64,000 nt of DNA from Schaedlerella arabinosiphila (GTDB taxonomy: Bacteria > Bacillota > Clostridia > Lachnospirales > Lachnospiraceae): NCBI RefSeq assembly GCF_003885045.1, contig NZ_RHJS01000002.1, positions 1,178,001-1,242,000 on the forward strand, in the 5' to 3' direction. A program made the position numbers and the translations under genes. The notes beneath the pieces are model-generated. The model saw only the letters and a program-made list of their open reading frames with translations. It did not search any database and was not told the origin of the DNA. Numbering within the stretch: position 1 is the first letter of the stretch; each line of letters starts with the position of its first letter. Positions 54,008-63,356 of the stretch are shown here, piece after piece.

Positions 54008-54913
54008 TTATACTCCGATCGGATTCTTTTTTTCACTCTGCCTTACAAGCAGGACATCCGCATATTCTACTTTGTCGTTCCGGCGTTTGTAGTTCCGCCG
54101 GTACTGCGCCGGCGGGATATCATAGTATTTCTGGAAGGAATGATTATAAGCCCGCAGATTCGGAAAGCCGTTTTTGATGGCGATATCAATTAGCGGAAGA
54201 TCACTTCCAAGCAGATCCTTCTGCGCATTGATCAGACGGATCTTCGTCAGATGCTCCCGGAACCCTTCACCCACATAGGAGCGGAACTCCCGTGAGATAT
54301 GTTCTTTGGATAGATGCAGCAAATCCGCGATTTCATCCAGGGTAAGCGGCTGGCTGTAGTGTTCCTCCATGTAGGACATGAGCTCACGGTAGCGGCCGTA
54401 ATATTTTTCAGAATGTGCCTGGGGACTGCCCATACGCGAGACACAGCAATATGTGATCATCAGATATACGATGTGGAACACAAGGGCATTTGCCTCCAGG
54501 AGCAATCCGGGATTTTCTTCTTTCGCCGCATAAAGTTCATAAAGGTTCCTGCAGCAGGAGGCGATATCTCTGCGCGCTTCTTCGTTTCGGCTCAGGTCGA
54601 ACCAGTTGTGGTTTTCTTTTGAATAGTTTTTAAATAATCCGGGATCCAGACGGAGGGAAAGGCTTACGATGGCATGCCCTTTCACAGGGGTGACACGGTG
54701 GATCATGGAGCTATTGACAATTGTAACATCATTTTCCATAAGAGTGACTTCGTTCTGGCCGCAGGTAACATACAGGCGGGAATCCAGGGAAGCAACCAGT
54801 TCCATGCATTCATGCCAGTGCATCTCACAGATGGTTGTATTTTCAGGTGAATGAATCAGTATAACCGCGGGAAAATTATCGGGCGGCACCACGATTTCAT
54901 GGAATGCATTCAT
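54008..54913 (-). CDS. AraC-family regulator
   Basis: A 301-residue regulator. The N-terminal cupin sensor has ICEMHWHECMELVASLDSRLYVT (pattern HxHxxxE) and MENDVTIVNSSMIHRV. The C-terminal domain is of AraC type (LDEIADLLHLSKEHISREFRSYVG; LIDIAIKNGFPNLRAYNHSFQKYYD; PAQYRR). GAGGAGG precedes ATG 54913. It is divergent from the esterase-symporter-Nif3 group, its most likely target. The IS66 element ends just past its stop. Confidence 0.88.
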   Translation of the reverse strand: MNAFHEIVVPPDNFPAVILIHSPENTTICEMHWHECMELVASLDSRLYVTCGQNEVTLMENDVTIVNSSMIHRVTPVKGHAIVSLSLRLDPGLFKNYSKENHNWFDLSRNEEARRDIASCCRNLYELYAAKEENPGLLLEANALVFHIVYLMITYCCVSRMGSPQAHSEKYYGRYRELMSYMEEHYSQPLTLDEIADLLHLSKEHISREFRSYVGEGFREHLTKIRLINAQKDLLGSDLPLIDIAIKNGFPNLRAYNHSFQKYYDIPPAQYRRNYKRRNDKVEYADVLLVRQSEKKNPIGV

Positions 54914-55178
54914 TTTTTACCTCCTCGGGGAAAGCTACTTTACGAAAACTTCATATGACTGGAAAATAGCATAATTACTTGGAAAAGTCAATGCAAAAAA
55001 TATCAATATTTTACATTTTTTTCCGCATGGAATCACATCCATGGAACCATATTATTTTATATAATAAGAATTGAAAAAACGGCCGTAAATATTTGGATAC
55101 CACAGTAGATGAAAAGCTGTCTGCGTAGTTTTTTCGCATGTGATATCATAAAGTATAGAATGAGAGGAGACGAAAACT

Positions 55179-55982
55179 ATGGCAATCATCCAAGTAAAAT
55201 TTTTTTCCAACTGTCTGATGCGTAATGTGCCGTTTACGGCAGTGCTTCCAAATGACGGGGCATTCAGCGAGTATGGAGAACCGGATTTTATAACCGGAAA
55301 AATGAGGACACTGTATCTGCTGCACGGTTATACCGGGGATGAGACGGATTATCTGGTCAATACCCGGGTACGTGAGCTAAGCAAAAAATATGGGATCGCT
55401 GTGGTCATGCCAGACGGCGACAACAGCTTTTATGTGGACAATCCTGTGGAAAAACGGTATTTTGGAAGATATATTGGAGAAGAATTGGTAGAATATACGC
55501 GCAGGCTCTTCCATCTGTCTCACAAGCGAGAGGATACGTTTATCGGGGGGCTGTCCATGGGAGGCTACGGAGCCATGCGCAACGGGTTGAAATACACCCG
55601 CAATTTTTCGAAAATAATTGCGCTTTCTGGGGCTTATGTGCCGGTTCGTATAGTGGATAGAGGAGGAGTCCCTGCGGATGACGGCATTTCTGACGCGGCA
55701 TATCAGTGTAGGGTATTCGGAGATCCCAAGAAGATTGGAGAAAGCGATCTGGATCCCAGATTTATTTATCAGGAGCTGAAAAGGAACGGAGAAGAAATTC
55801 CGAAGATCTATATGGCCGAAGGCAGTGAGGATATCCTGCTGAAGGAAAATCATACTGTGCGCGACTTCTTAAAGGAACAGAATGCAGATTTTGTATACAT
55901 TGAGGACAGCGGCTGTCATGACTGGGATTTCTGGAATAAGCATCTGGAAGAAGCATTTGTATTTCTGGTTGGAGAAAACTAA
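55179..55982 (+). CDS. Esterase-D/tributyrin-type esterase
   Basis: A 267-residue soluble serine esterase. Seen: LMRNVPFTAVLPND at the start, LYLLHGYTGDETDY (oxyanion region), nucleophile elbow GGLSMGGYGAMRNGL, acid in AEGSEDIL, and His in EDSGCHDWDFW. GAGAGGAGAC precedes the ATG. It lies 18 nt upstream of the GPH symporter, suggesting the imported substrate carries acetyl or feruloyl-like esters. Actual acyl group unknown. Confidence 0.87.
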   Translation: MAIIQVKFFSNCLMRNVPFTAVLPNDGAFSEYGEPDFITGKMRTLYLLHGYTGDETDYLVNTRVRELSKKYGIAVVMPDGDNSFYVDNPVEKRYFGRYIGEELVEYTRRLFHLSHKREDTFIGGLSMGGYGAMRNGLKYTRNFSKIIALSGAYVPVRIVDRGGVPADDGISDAAYQCRVFGDPKKIGESDLDPRFIYQELKRNGEEIPKIYMAEGSEDILLKENHTVRDFLKEQNADFVYIEDSGCHDWDFWNKHLEEAFVFLVGEN

Positions 55983-56000
55983 AGAGAGAAGGGGAAAACT

Positions 56001-57362
56001 ATGTTAAAGGATACGAGTAAAATCAGTTTATTTGAAAAATTAATCTATGGTTCCGGCGCATTTGGTATGAACGCCCTGTATACACTATTCAGCACTTATG
56101 TCCTGTTTTTCTATACGGATGTCATTCTGTTAAATGCGGCTCTGGTGGGAGCAGTGATCGCGTTTTCCAAGATTTTTGACGGCATTTCCGATCTGATTGC
56201 CGGACAGATTATAGATAGCCACAGGAGCAAAAGGGGACATTGTATCCCGGTTGTTCTGAAATGGTCCATTCCCATGATATTTTCTGTCATATTGGTATTT
56301 CTGGTTCCGGACGGAAGCCTTGCGCTGCGAATTATTTATATTTTTATTACCTACAACTTGTTCAATACGGTATTATATACGTATGTCGGCATGGCGTTCG
56401 GTTCCCTGCCGTCCTATGTGACAAATGACTCGGTGGATCGTTCTCAGATGCTGATCTTCAATATGATGTTTTCCGCGCTGACCCAGACCATTATGGCTTC
56501 TGCGATGATGCCCATGGTAGAGTTCTTTGGCGGGCAGGGGCAGCAGTCTGCCTGGATTAAATCCATCCTGGTATTCGGTATTATAGGCCTGATTCCCCTG
56601 GTACTGAACGTGATCTTTGTCAAGGAGCGGGTGGAAAATGAAGTACCGCCGGAGAATCTGATCGTAGGCGTAAAGTGTGCGGTTGTGAATAAATACTGGT
56701 GGATGGCATTTGTAGTAAACCTGATGGCTAACTTTATTCTGACCTTCAATCTGTCCGTCTCGGTTTACTACCTGAATTCGGTTCTGGGAAACATGGCGCT
56801 GATGGGAACCTTTGTGGCCTGCTCCAACCTTCCAGGCGTATTTTTGTCTGCGATCGCGCCGTTTTTTCTCAGGAAGTTTACCAAACGCCAGATGGTCCTG
56901 TTCGGTTCCATATGCATGCTGACGGCGCAGATTGCGTTTATCCTACTGCCTACGAGCAATACGGTTCTGTTCGTGACTGCGCTTATGCGCGGGATTGGAA
57001 TGGGCTTCGCCATGGGGATGGCAGGGGCGCTGATTGGGGATACCATTGACTACGGGGAGTGGAAGACCGGTATCCGCGTTCAGTCTGTTCTGTTTTCCGC
57101 AAGCTCGGTCGGTGCCAAGGTAGGACAGGGCGCGCTGACTGCGGCATTTGGCTTTGTGCTGAGCGCCATCGGTTATAACGGGGCTCTGGAAACACAGGCC
57201 GCCTCTACCGTTTCAGGTATTGACGCATTTTTCAAATTCGGGCCGCTGGTTGTGGCGATCATCCTGTTGGTAGATATTTGGTTCCTGGATGTAGAAACAA
57301 AAAATCCGCAATTCATAAAAGAAATCAAAGAGCGGAAAGCTGCCCAAAAGGCAGGAAATTGA
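56001..57362 (+). CDS. GPH-family sugar:cation symporter (MFS)
   Basis: A 453-residue membrane transporter with about 12 hydrophobic segments. FSKIFDGISDLIAGQIIDSHRSKRGHC near residues 54-80 is the family signature region, and GDTIDYGEWKTGIRVQ in the second half matches the conserved GPH block. GAGAAGGGG precedes the ATG. Co-directional with the esterase and the Nif3-like gene under the divergent AraC regulator. Substrate probably a small plant-derived glycoside or oligosaccharide. Confidence 0.88.
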   Translation: MLKDTSKISLFEKLIYGSGAFGMNALYTLFSTYVLFFYTDVILLNAALVGAVIAFSKIFDGISDLIAGQIIDSHRSKRGHCIPVVLKWSIPMIFSVILVFLVPDGSLALRIIYIFITYNLFNTVLYTYVGMAFGSLPSYVTNDSVDRSQMLIFNMMFSALTQTIMASAMMPMVEFFGGQGQQSAWIKSILVFGIIGLIPLVLNVIFVKERVENEVPPENLIVGVKCAVVNKYWWMAFVVNLMANFILTFNLSVSVYYLNSVLGNMALMGTFVACSNLPGVFLSAIAPFFLRKFTKRQMVLFGSICMLTAQIAFILLPTSNTVLFVTALMRGIGMGFAMGMAGALIGDTIDYGEWKTGIRVQSVLFSASSVGAKVGQGALTAAFGFVLSAIGYNGALETQAASTVSGIDAFFKFGPLVVAIILLVDIWFLDVETKNPQFIKEIKERKAAQKAGN

Positions 57363-57422
57363 CAGAGGATAATATTTTGTAATCCGGGGGGACGATTTTC
57401 ATAGTGGAAGGAGAAAAATCGA

Positions 57423-58259
57423 ATGTCAGAAAATATGGAAAGAAATTTGAAAGTTCAGGAGGTCATTGATCGAATCTTAAAGGATATGTGCGGCGGTCCG
57501 AAGTTCGAGCAGACCTGTGATGTGATTACTGTAGGAAGTCCGGACAATGAGGTGACAGGGATCGTAACTACATTTATGCCTACATTTCATGTGATTCAGG
57601 AGGCAGTGCACCTGGGGGCGAATTTTATTATTTCCCATGAACCAACCTGGTTTACCGGAAATGATGCGACAGACTGGTGCAAAGACGACAGTATTTATCT
57701 GGCGAAACGGAAATACCTGGAAGAGCATGATATTACGATATGGCGTTTTCATGACCATATGCATATCGGTTCGGAAAAGGATTATATTTATGAGGGGCTG
57801 ATAGAGGAATTGGACTGGCGCGGGTATCTGCAGCCCGATGAAAAGCAGCCGTGGATCTATGAACTGCCGGAGACTACGGTAGGGGAACTAGCAGAATTTT
57901 TCAAAAAAAGGCTGGACATGGATACCATACAGATTATTGGTTCCCCGGAAATGAAGGTGAAGCGTACAGGCATTTTGGTCGGCGGCGGAAGCCTTGGGCT
58001 TGGTGTAGAGGAAATGCCGATGCAGGTGATGGAGCGCAACGGCCTGGATCTGCTGATCGTGGGAGATATTACGGAGTGGACGGTGTGTGCTTATATTAAT
58101 GATGCGTATCAGATGGGGTTCCATCGTGCCATGCTGACCCTTGGTCATGAACGGAGTGAAGAACCAGGAATGAAGTATCTGGTGCCATGGCTGCAGAAAC
58201 GATTTCCAAAACTCCCCATTACGTTTGTGGATGCAAAAGAACCATTTATATATTTGTGA
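57423..58259 (+). CDS. Nif3-like dinuclear metal-centre protein
   Basis: A 278-residue protein of the NIF3/YbgI family (DUF34). The two metal-binding histidine sites are FIISHEPTWF and FHDHMHIG in the first half, and a C-terminal LTLGHERSEEPGM site contributes further ligands. Family members form hexamers or trimers with a two-metal centre; their enzymatic role is uncertain. AAGGAG precedes the ATG. Joined to the esterase-symporter set by 60 nt. Presence in a sugar operon is unusual for this family. Confidence 0.85.
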   Translation: MSENMERNLKVQEVIDRILKDMCGGPKFEQTCDVITVGSPDNEVTGIVTTFMPTFHVIQEAVHLGANFIISHEPTWFTGNDATDWCKDDSIYLAKRKYLEEHDITIWRFHDHMHIGSEKDYIYEGLIEELDWRGYLQPDEKQPWIYELPETTVGELAEFFKKRLDMDTIQIIGSPEMKVKRTGILVGGGSLGLGVEEMPMQVMERNGLDLLIVGDITEWTVCAYINDAYQMGFHRAMLTLGHERSEEPGMKYLVPWLQKRFPKLPITFVDAKEPFIYL

Positions 58260-58553
58260 ATTATGAGTATATAGTGGGTATGCTTTAAGAATCTTACATT
58301 ATTTTAGGGGCATTGAGGCAGTTCAATAAAGGGCCTGGAAATTTTTTCTTCGCATGTATTAAAAAACACCAGACAAATAAAAAAAGAAAGAGACGAACAT
58401 CCGGGATTTCCAGTTGTAAAGAGGTCCGCAAAAACGTATAATAGGAAAAAGGGCAGAACTTCCATCCGAAATTCACCCCCGAGAAAAAGAGAGGACTCAA
58501 AGAGTCTCATCCGGGACTCATACCCGCAGAAAGAACGCATTTTGAGGTGGCCT

Positions 58554-59630
58554 ATGCAGTTGTTATTAAAGGACATTCCCCTTCTGGATATCGGGGAAAA
58601 CGGAACCTGTACGATTCTGGATTTTGACCGGCTTCCGTTTTCTCTCAGGAAAGAAAATATTACTTTTATAGATTTCATCGAGTGGGCCTCGAACCGTACC
58701 TTGTCCATCGGACGGAGTTTTGCCAAGGAGATACTGAATGCGCTCCGGCTCTCTCAGACCAACCGATATGCCGTGTGCAAGGCATGCCGGGGGCTGAGCC
58801 TGGAGGATGCGTACTGGATTCGGCAGGACGGGGATAAAAGGGTGTGGGAAGAGGTGAACCTGTTCCAAAATCCGTTATCTTTATATATCACCGAGATATC
58901 CCTCTCCGGAGCCAGCGTACACTGCTCTGGGGAGACGCTTGACAGGCGGCAGGACATCCATACGCCGGAGCTTACCACACTGGGGGCAAGCGCAAAAGGC
59001 TGGATTCGGAAGAACGGGACTCTTTATCTGCACAAAGTCGGAAAATACGAAATTCCCGCAGACCGGATATTGACTGCATTGGATATCCCCCACATCCATT
59101 ACCGGATTTCATCAGAGGAAGAGCTTTGCTCCTATCTGACGGAAGAACGGAGAGAGTGGATCGAAAGCGTGGGTGATGCCGTTGTGAATGCAGAGCTGTT
59201 TACCTCCCAGGAGGTTTCTATGGTGACATTTGAGGAATTTCAGATATTCTGCGGAAATTACGGGCTGGATGCCTATGAGGAAGCCGAAAAAGCGGACAGG
59301 GAGTTTTATCTGAAAATGCAGATTGCAGATTATATTCTGAACAACAATGACAGACATGAGCAGAACTGGGGATTTTTTATGGAAAATGCAACCGGGAGGC
59401 TGACAGGATATTGTCCCCTGTTTGATCATGACCATGCCTTCGCCGGCTACTCCCATGTGTTCTCACAGACCAGAAGAGAGCAGATGACATTGTACGAATC
59501 GGCGGCTGCGGCCCAGAAGGAGCTGGGAATGGATCTGAAAAGGGTGGAGGAAATGGAACGGCCTGAGTTTTTGACGGAGGAGCAGTGGGAAGGCGTTTTG
59601 ACGAGGAACCGGAGGCTGAAGGATTTATGA
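58554..59630 (+). CDS. HipA-like protein kinase (orphan)
   Basis: A 358-residue protein with a HipA/CtkA-type kinase core. The catalytic loop ILNNNDRHEQNWGFF places Asp266 in the 'NNDRH' motif, and the metal-binding loop PLFDHDHAF places Asp291/Asp293. The N-terminal 150 residues (LPFSLRKENITFIDFIEW, LSLEDAYWIR) are not a HipB antitoxin. ATG 58554 is chosen since AGGTGG sits 3-5 nt upstream; the TTG at 58542 is less likely. Its stop overlaps the next gene's ATG by 4 nt. No hipB-like gene is adjacent, so a toxin role is unproved. Confidence 0.72.
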   Translation: MQLLLKDIPLLDIGENGTCTILDFDRLPFSLRKENITFIDFIEWASNRTLSIGRSFAKEILNALRLSQTNRYAVCKACRGLSLEDAYWIRQDGDKRVWEEVNLFQNPLSLYITEISLSGASVHCSGETLDRRQDIHTPELTTLGASAKGWIRKNGTLYLHKVGKYEIPADRILTALDIPHIHYRISSEEELCSYLTEERREWIESVGDAVVNAELFTSQEVSMVTFEEFQIFCGNYGLDAYEEAEKADREFYLKMQIADYILNNNDRHEQNWGFFMENATGRLTGYCPLFDHDHAFAGYSHVFSQTRREQMTLYESAAAAQKELGMDLKRVEEMERPEFLTEEQWEGVLTRNRRLKDL

Positions 59631-60469
59631 TTACAAATGAAAGCGTCAACCAGGCAATCGACTATATACTGCGCCACATGGAAGAGGATGTGACGTTGGA
59701 CGACGTAGCGGAATACTGCCATTTTTCCAAATATTATTTCAGCCGTCTGTTCAAGGAGCAGACCGGGGAAAGCGTATATGCGTTTATCAGGCGGCTGCGT
59801 CTGGAACAGAGCGCGTTCCGCTTAAAGACGGAGCAGGAGCGCAGGATCACGGAGATCGGGGCGGATTATGGCTACAGTTCGTCCAATTTCAGCTCCGCAT
59901 TCCGTCAGCATTACCGCATGGCTCCGGCTGTTTTTCGGAAAAAATGCCGCAGATCTTCCATAGAGCACCCGTTTTTCCATCATGAGAAATGGCATACGGA
60001 AAGCTTTGAGGAATGTAACGCCAAGATCACAGTGGAGGAGATCCCGGATTACGAGGTAATCTATGAAAGGCGGATCGGCAGTTACGAGCGGCTTTCCAGA
60101 GACTGGGACGGATTTATCAAAAAATATGAGAAGTATATCACGGATGAAACGAAGTTTTTGGAGCGCACCTATGACGACCCGGCGGTAACCTCTCAGGAGC
60201 AGTGCCTTTATGATATCTGCATGAGCGTCCCGGAAGGCTGCCCGCTGGAAAATACGCTGCGGATTCAGGGCGGCACTTGCTTTGTGTATCATTTCAAAGG
60301 GCATGCAAAATATATTTACGCCGCCTATCAGACGCTGTTTCTGGTATGGCTGCCCGGAACCCGCCGTGAACTGGACTCCGGCAGGAGCCTGTTCGACATT
60401 TATCATAAGATAGATTGTGAAACCATGTATATGGAACTGGACATCTGCCTTCCGGTGAAAAGCTGTTAA
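59627..60469 (+). CDS. AraC-family regulator with GyrI-like effector domain
   Basis: A 280-residue regulator of the Rob/MarA-GyrI fusion type. The N-terminal AraC DNA-binding domain has LDDVAEYCHFSKYYFSRLFKEQTG and ITEIGADYGYSSSNFSSAFRQHYR. From about residue 120 a GyrI-like drug-binding domain follows (KITVEEIPDYEVIYERRIGSY, CLYDICMSVPEGCP, GHAKYIYAAYQTLF). ATG 59627 overlaps the kinase stop (ATGA), with GGAGG 12 nt upstream. It probably activates the MATE pump 176 nt downstream in response to a drug-like ligand. Confidence 0.87.
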   Translation: MITNESVNQAIDYILRHMEEDVTLDDVAEYCHFSKYYFSRLFKEQTGESVYAFIRRLRLEQSAFRLKTEQERRITEIGADYGYSSSNFSSAFRQHYRMAPAVFRKKCRRSSIEHPFFHHEKWHTESFEECNAKITVEEIPDYEVIYERRIGSYERLSRDWDGFIKKYEKYITDETKFLERTYDDPAVTSQEQCLYDICMSVPEGCPLENTLRIQGGTCFVYHFKGHAKYIYAAYQTLFLVWLPGTRRELDSGRSLFDIYHKIDCETMYMELDICLPVKSC

Positions 60470-60501
60470 TATTCACACCCTGGCCGGGTGCTCACAGTAA
60501 C
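60465..60501. repeat. REP-like palindromic element C
   Basis: 37 bp from GTTAATATTCACAC to CTCACAGTAAC, with CACCC-N5-GGGTG at the centre. The same outer motif as elements A and B and as the IS66 ends. Its first bases include the stop codon of the AraC-GyrI gene. Confidence 0.55.
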
Positions 60502-60644
60502 GAAAAGCTGACCGTACATCCCACCCTGCAGCAGCCCGGATGGGATGCGCCATACCCGGAGGGCAAGAATCCAGAAGTATATAATCAATCTCCTCCTTAT
60601 AATGGATACCGTATCAAAAGGGATTCATTGTAGGAGGTTTTATT

Positions 60645-61964
60645 ATGGAACTGAAACAGATTAAAAACAGTACGTCAAGCATGATCCTGCAGTTTTCCAT
60701 ACCGTCCATCATTGCCATGATGCTTACGTCATGGATCACCGTTGCGGACGGATTTTTTATGGGAAATTATGTGGGGAAGGAGGCGATCGCAGCCGTGAAC
60801 CTGGGGCTGCCTATCGTGTATCTGTACCTGGGCGTGGGGCTGATGGTATCCATCGGAGGGGTGGCGATTGCCGGAATGGCCCTTGGCGCCGGTGACCGGG
60901 AAACCGGCAATCAGGTCTTCCGCCAGACGATCGCGCTCACTCTGTTCCTTTCGGCAGGGATCAGCGTCCTTATAGGTTTCGGCTTTGGGCCGATGCTGCG
61001 TATCCTGCATGCGGATGAAAGGGTAATCGCTTATTTTCAGGAGTACTACCGGATCATGCTGCTGGAACTTCCGATCATGGTGGTCAATTCTTCTCTCGGT
61101 ATGTTCATCCGGGGAGAGGGCAGTCCCCGGTACTTTATGAAAGTTACGATCTTGAACGTGCTGCTGAATATCCTGCTGGATTACCTGTTCGCCGGATGCT
61201 TTCACAAAGGGGCGGCCGGGATCGCGGCTGCGTCCCTGATCTCCGCAGCGGTGTCCCTGCTTTTTCTGTTATACTATTTTTGGAAAAAAGCCCGCATCTA
61301 CCGCCTGGGGAAATTTCGCTTTTCCGGGGAGGTCTGTGTGCAGGCGCTTCTCAATGGAAGCTCGGAGTTTATCGGGGAAATCTCAACGGGGATTACAATG
61401 TTTGCCTACAATTTTGTGATCATGAGACAGATCGGCGTGGACGGGGTGACGGCTTTTACCATTGTCGGGTATACGGCGTATGCATTCAGCATGGTCATCG
61501 TAGGATTCGGCCAGGGATCAAGCCCGCTGATCAGCTTCTGCTATGGGGCCGGGGAGAAAATGCTGGCTTCGGATATCCGGAAACGGACGAACCGGTATGT
61601 TTTCGGGGCAGGGGCGGCGGTATTCCTGCTGATGGCCTTAAGCGCGGACTGGTACGGCGGTCTTTTCGTACAGAATGAACATGTGGCGGGGATGGTCCGG
61701 TCGGGGATTCTGATTTTTATGGTTTCCTTTTTCTTTTCCGGGATCAACGCCATTACATCGTTCTATTTTACCGCCGTCGGAAAGGCAGCGGAGTCGGCCG
61801 CAATCTCCTTCTCCCGGGGGCTGGTGGTTTTGCTGGCCTGTATCTTCACGCTGCCGGCCCTGTTCGGGATGACCGGGGTCTGGCTGGCGGCGCCTGTGAC
61901 GGAGGCAGTGACCCTGATCATCACCGGGGGACTTCTGAGCAGGGAATCTCTTCGGGAGGCGTAA
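60645..61964 (+). CDS. MATE-family efflux transporter
   Basis: A 439-residue membrane antiporter with about 12 hydrophobic segments, of the DinF/NorM-like MATE type. The N-terminus LQFSIPSIIAMMLTSWITVADGFFMGNYVG and the second-half LNGSSEFIGEISTGITMFAYNF are typical. GTAGGAGG precedes the ATG, and TTATAAT lies about 50 nt upstream. It follows the AraC-GyrI regulator, the likely activator. Less than 40% like the MATE at 8637 by eye, so not a recent copy. Confidence 0.9.
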   Translation: MELKQIKNSTSSMILQFSIPSIIAMMLTSWITVADGFFMGNYVGKEAIAAVNLGLPIVYLYLGVGLMVSIGGVAIAGMALGAGDRETGNQVFRQTIALTLFLSAGISVLIGFGFGPMLRILHADERVIAYFQEYYRIMLLELPIMVVNSSLGMFIRGEGSPRYFMKVTILNVLLNILLDYLFAGCFHKGAAGIAAASLISAAVSLLFLLYYFWKKARIYRLGKFRFSGEVCVQALLNGSSEFIGEISTGITMFAYNFVIMRQIGVDGVTAFTIVGYTAYAFSMVIVGFGQGSSPLISFCYGAGEKMLASDIRKRTNRYVFGAGAAVFLLMALSADWYGGLFVQNEHVAGMVRSGILIFMVSFFFSGINAITSFYFTAVGKAAESAAISFSRGLVVLLACIFTLPALFGMTGVWLAAPVTEAVTLIITGGLLSRESLREA

Positions 61965-62004
61965 AGAGAGGCTGAGAATGTCTCAGGATTCTCAATGGGC
62001 AAAG

Positions 62005-62048
62005 AAATGACTTTGAAGAATTGGATGCGGATCTTCAAAGTCATTTTT
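62005..62048. terminator. Bidirectional terminator
   Basis: 15-bp stem AAATGACTTTGAAGA / TCTTCAAAGTCATTT with a 12-nt loop, followed by TT on plus; the minus side reads into AAATGA..TTTCTTTG. Lies between convergent MATE and HAD genes. Confidence 0.7.
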
Positions 62049-62049
62049 G

Positions 62050-62670
62050 TCATGTAATCAGCGTTATCAGATCCAAAGGACTCTTCAAAAAGTAATTTGC
62101 ACGGATAGACTCCTGCCGGCTGCCCCAGACTGCCAGGGCAAAATCGATACCGGCATTTTCGGCGCACTGGCTGTCATAGGGGCTGTCTCCGATGTAGAGT
62201 ACCTGCCGCTCGTCTGCCTCTGCTGTTTCCAGATATTTAAAAAGGGGAGCGGCACTTGGCTTATGCTCCCGGGTATCCTCCGCGCGGACGATGGTCTTAA
62301 AATAAGGACGGATACCAAAGGGGCAGAAGTTTTGCCGAAATTCTTCCCGTGTCTGTGACGTGACGATTCCCATGCGGCACCCCAGTCTTTGAAGATGATC
62401 CAACAATTCGATGATTCCGTCAAATACCCGAACAGTATCTGCATAACCGCGCCAATAAGTATCCCACAGACCTTGCGCCCTGGAAAGGTCTTTGATTCCA
62501 AGAATTTCCAACGCGTCTTTTCCGGTGATGCCCAGTGCAAAAGTCAGTTCAGAAACGGGGAGTTCTTTCCCGGATATTGCCCGCAGGGTATCCTGCAGGG
62601 AATGCAGAACCGCATATTCCGTATCGATCAGCGTCCCGTCGATGTCAAAAACGATATGTCTGTACTTCAT
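62050..62670 (-). CDS. HAD hydrolase (phosphoglycolate phosphatase-like)
   Basis: A 206-residue HAD-superfamily phosphatase. Motif I is VFDIDGTLIDTE, motif II GIVTSQTREEF, motif III HKPSAAPLFKYL and motif IV YIGDSPYDSQCAENAG. The cap domain is of the small helical kind. AGGAG lies 6 nt before ATG 62670, preferred to ATG 62676. It lies 8 nt after the HD-domain gene stop, so the two form an operon. Substrate unknown; phosphoglycolate or pyrophosphate (PpaX-like) possible. Confidence 0.87.
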   Translation of the reverse strand: MKYRHIVFDIDGTLIDTEYAVLHSLQDTLRAISGKELPVSELTFALGITGKDALEILGIKDLSRAQGLWDTYWRGYADTVRVFDGIIELLDHLQRLGCRMGIVTSQTREEFRQNFCPFGIRPYFKTIVRAEDTREHKPSAAPLFKYLETAEADERQVLYIGDSPYDSQCAENAGIDFALAVWGSRQESIRANYFLKSPLDLITLIT

Positions 62671-62678
62671 GTTCACTC

Positions 62679-63278
62679 CTAACGAAAACTATTTTCCACG
62701 ATGCCCGGAAGCAGGCTATAGACAGAACAGCCCATCTTCTTTTCAAACATTGCTTTGATTTCCAGAATTTTTTTCCATCTGCCGATGGTCGCCGGGTGGA
62801 CGCCGTAGCGTATCGTCACATCCACAAATCGTTTTTCCAGAAGGCAGAAGCCGGTGGGCATAGCCAGAGAATCGCATAGCTGCACCAGCCGGTCGTAATC
62901 GTCATAGACCGCGTTTGCAACAAATTCCTTTATAAACAGGTAATCCGGTTCGCTGACGTCAAACTCCCCGATGGAGGTGTTCATATCCTGGATCATAAAC
63001 GCATGGGAAATGCAGATCTGGGCTGCTTTTTCCCAACCACGCTCCATGCAGAAGCGGTAACCGTCGATCAAATGCCTTTCCGAAGTCACCCCGGCATAAC
63101 GCCCGATATCGTGTAGCAGCCCGTAAAGATAAGCCTGATTGGCAGATAAATGTCCGCAGTGCAGCGCAATATGTTTGCAGGCTTCTGCCACGTACCGGGA
63201 ATGGTCTGTCCAGGCCCCCGGATTGGATTTTGACGCTTCTTTCAGCGCCAGCTCTGCATTCTGTCTGTTGAACTCCAT
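62679..63278 (-). CDS. HD-domain phosphohydrolase-like protein
   Basis: A 199-residue metal-dependent HD protein. The metal motif is HDIGRYAG near residue 55 (LLHDIGRYA), with upstream His in HSRYVAEACKHIALH and a later His in QICISHAFMIQD. Family members hydrolyse phosphate esters or nucleotides. AGGAG lies 8 nt before ATG 63278, preferred to the in-frame ATG at 63284. It is the first gene of the pair with the HAD enzyme. Substrate unknown. Confidence 0.85.
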   Translation of the reverse strand: MEFNRQNAELALKEASKSNPGAWTDHSRYVAEACKHIALHCGHLSANQAYLYGLLHDIGRYAGVTSERHLIDGYRFCMERGWEKAAQICISHAFMIQDMNTSIGEFDVSEPDYLFIKEFVANAVYDDYDRLVQLCDSLAMPTGFCLLEKRFVDVTIRYGVHPATIGRWKKILEIKAMFEKKMGCSVYSLLPGIVENSFR

Positions 63279-63356
63279 TTTCATATCTCCTCTATTGTTT
63301 CTTGCAGATATCATTATAGTGCAGGTCAGTATGAAAAAAATATCCCGTTTCCGCCG

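Noticed and set aside
58260-58553. Regulatory RNA in the 294-bp gap before the HipA-like gene
   Set aside because: Only a small dyad around 58490-58508 (GGACTC-AAA-GAGTCT) was seen; no known riboswitch core or terminator pair.
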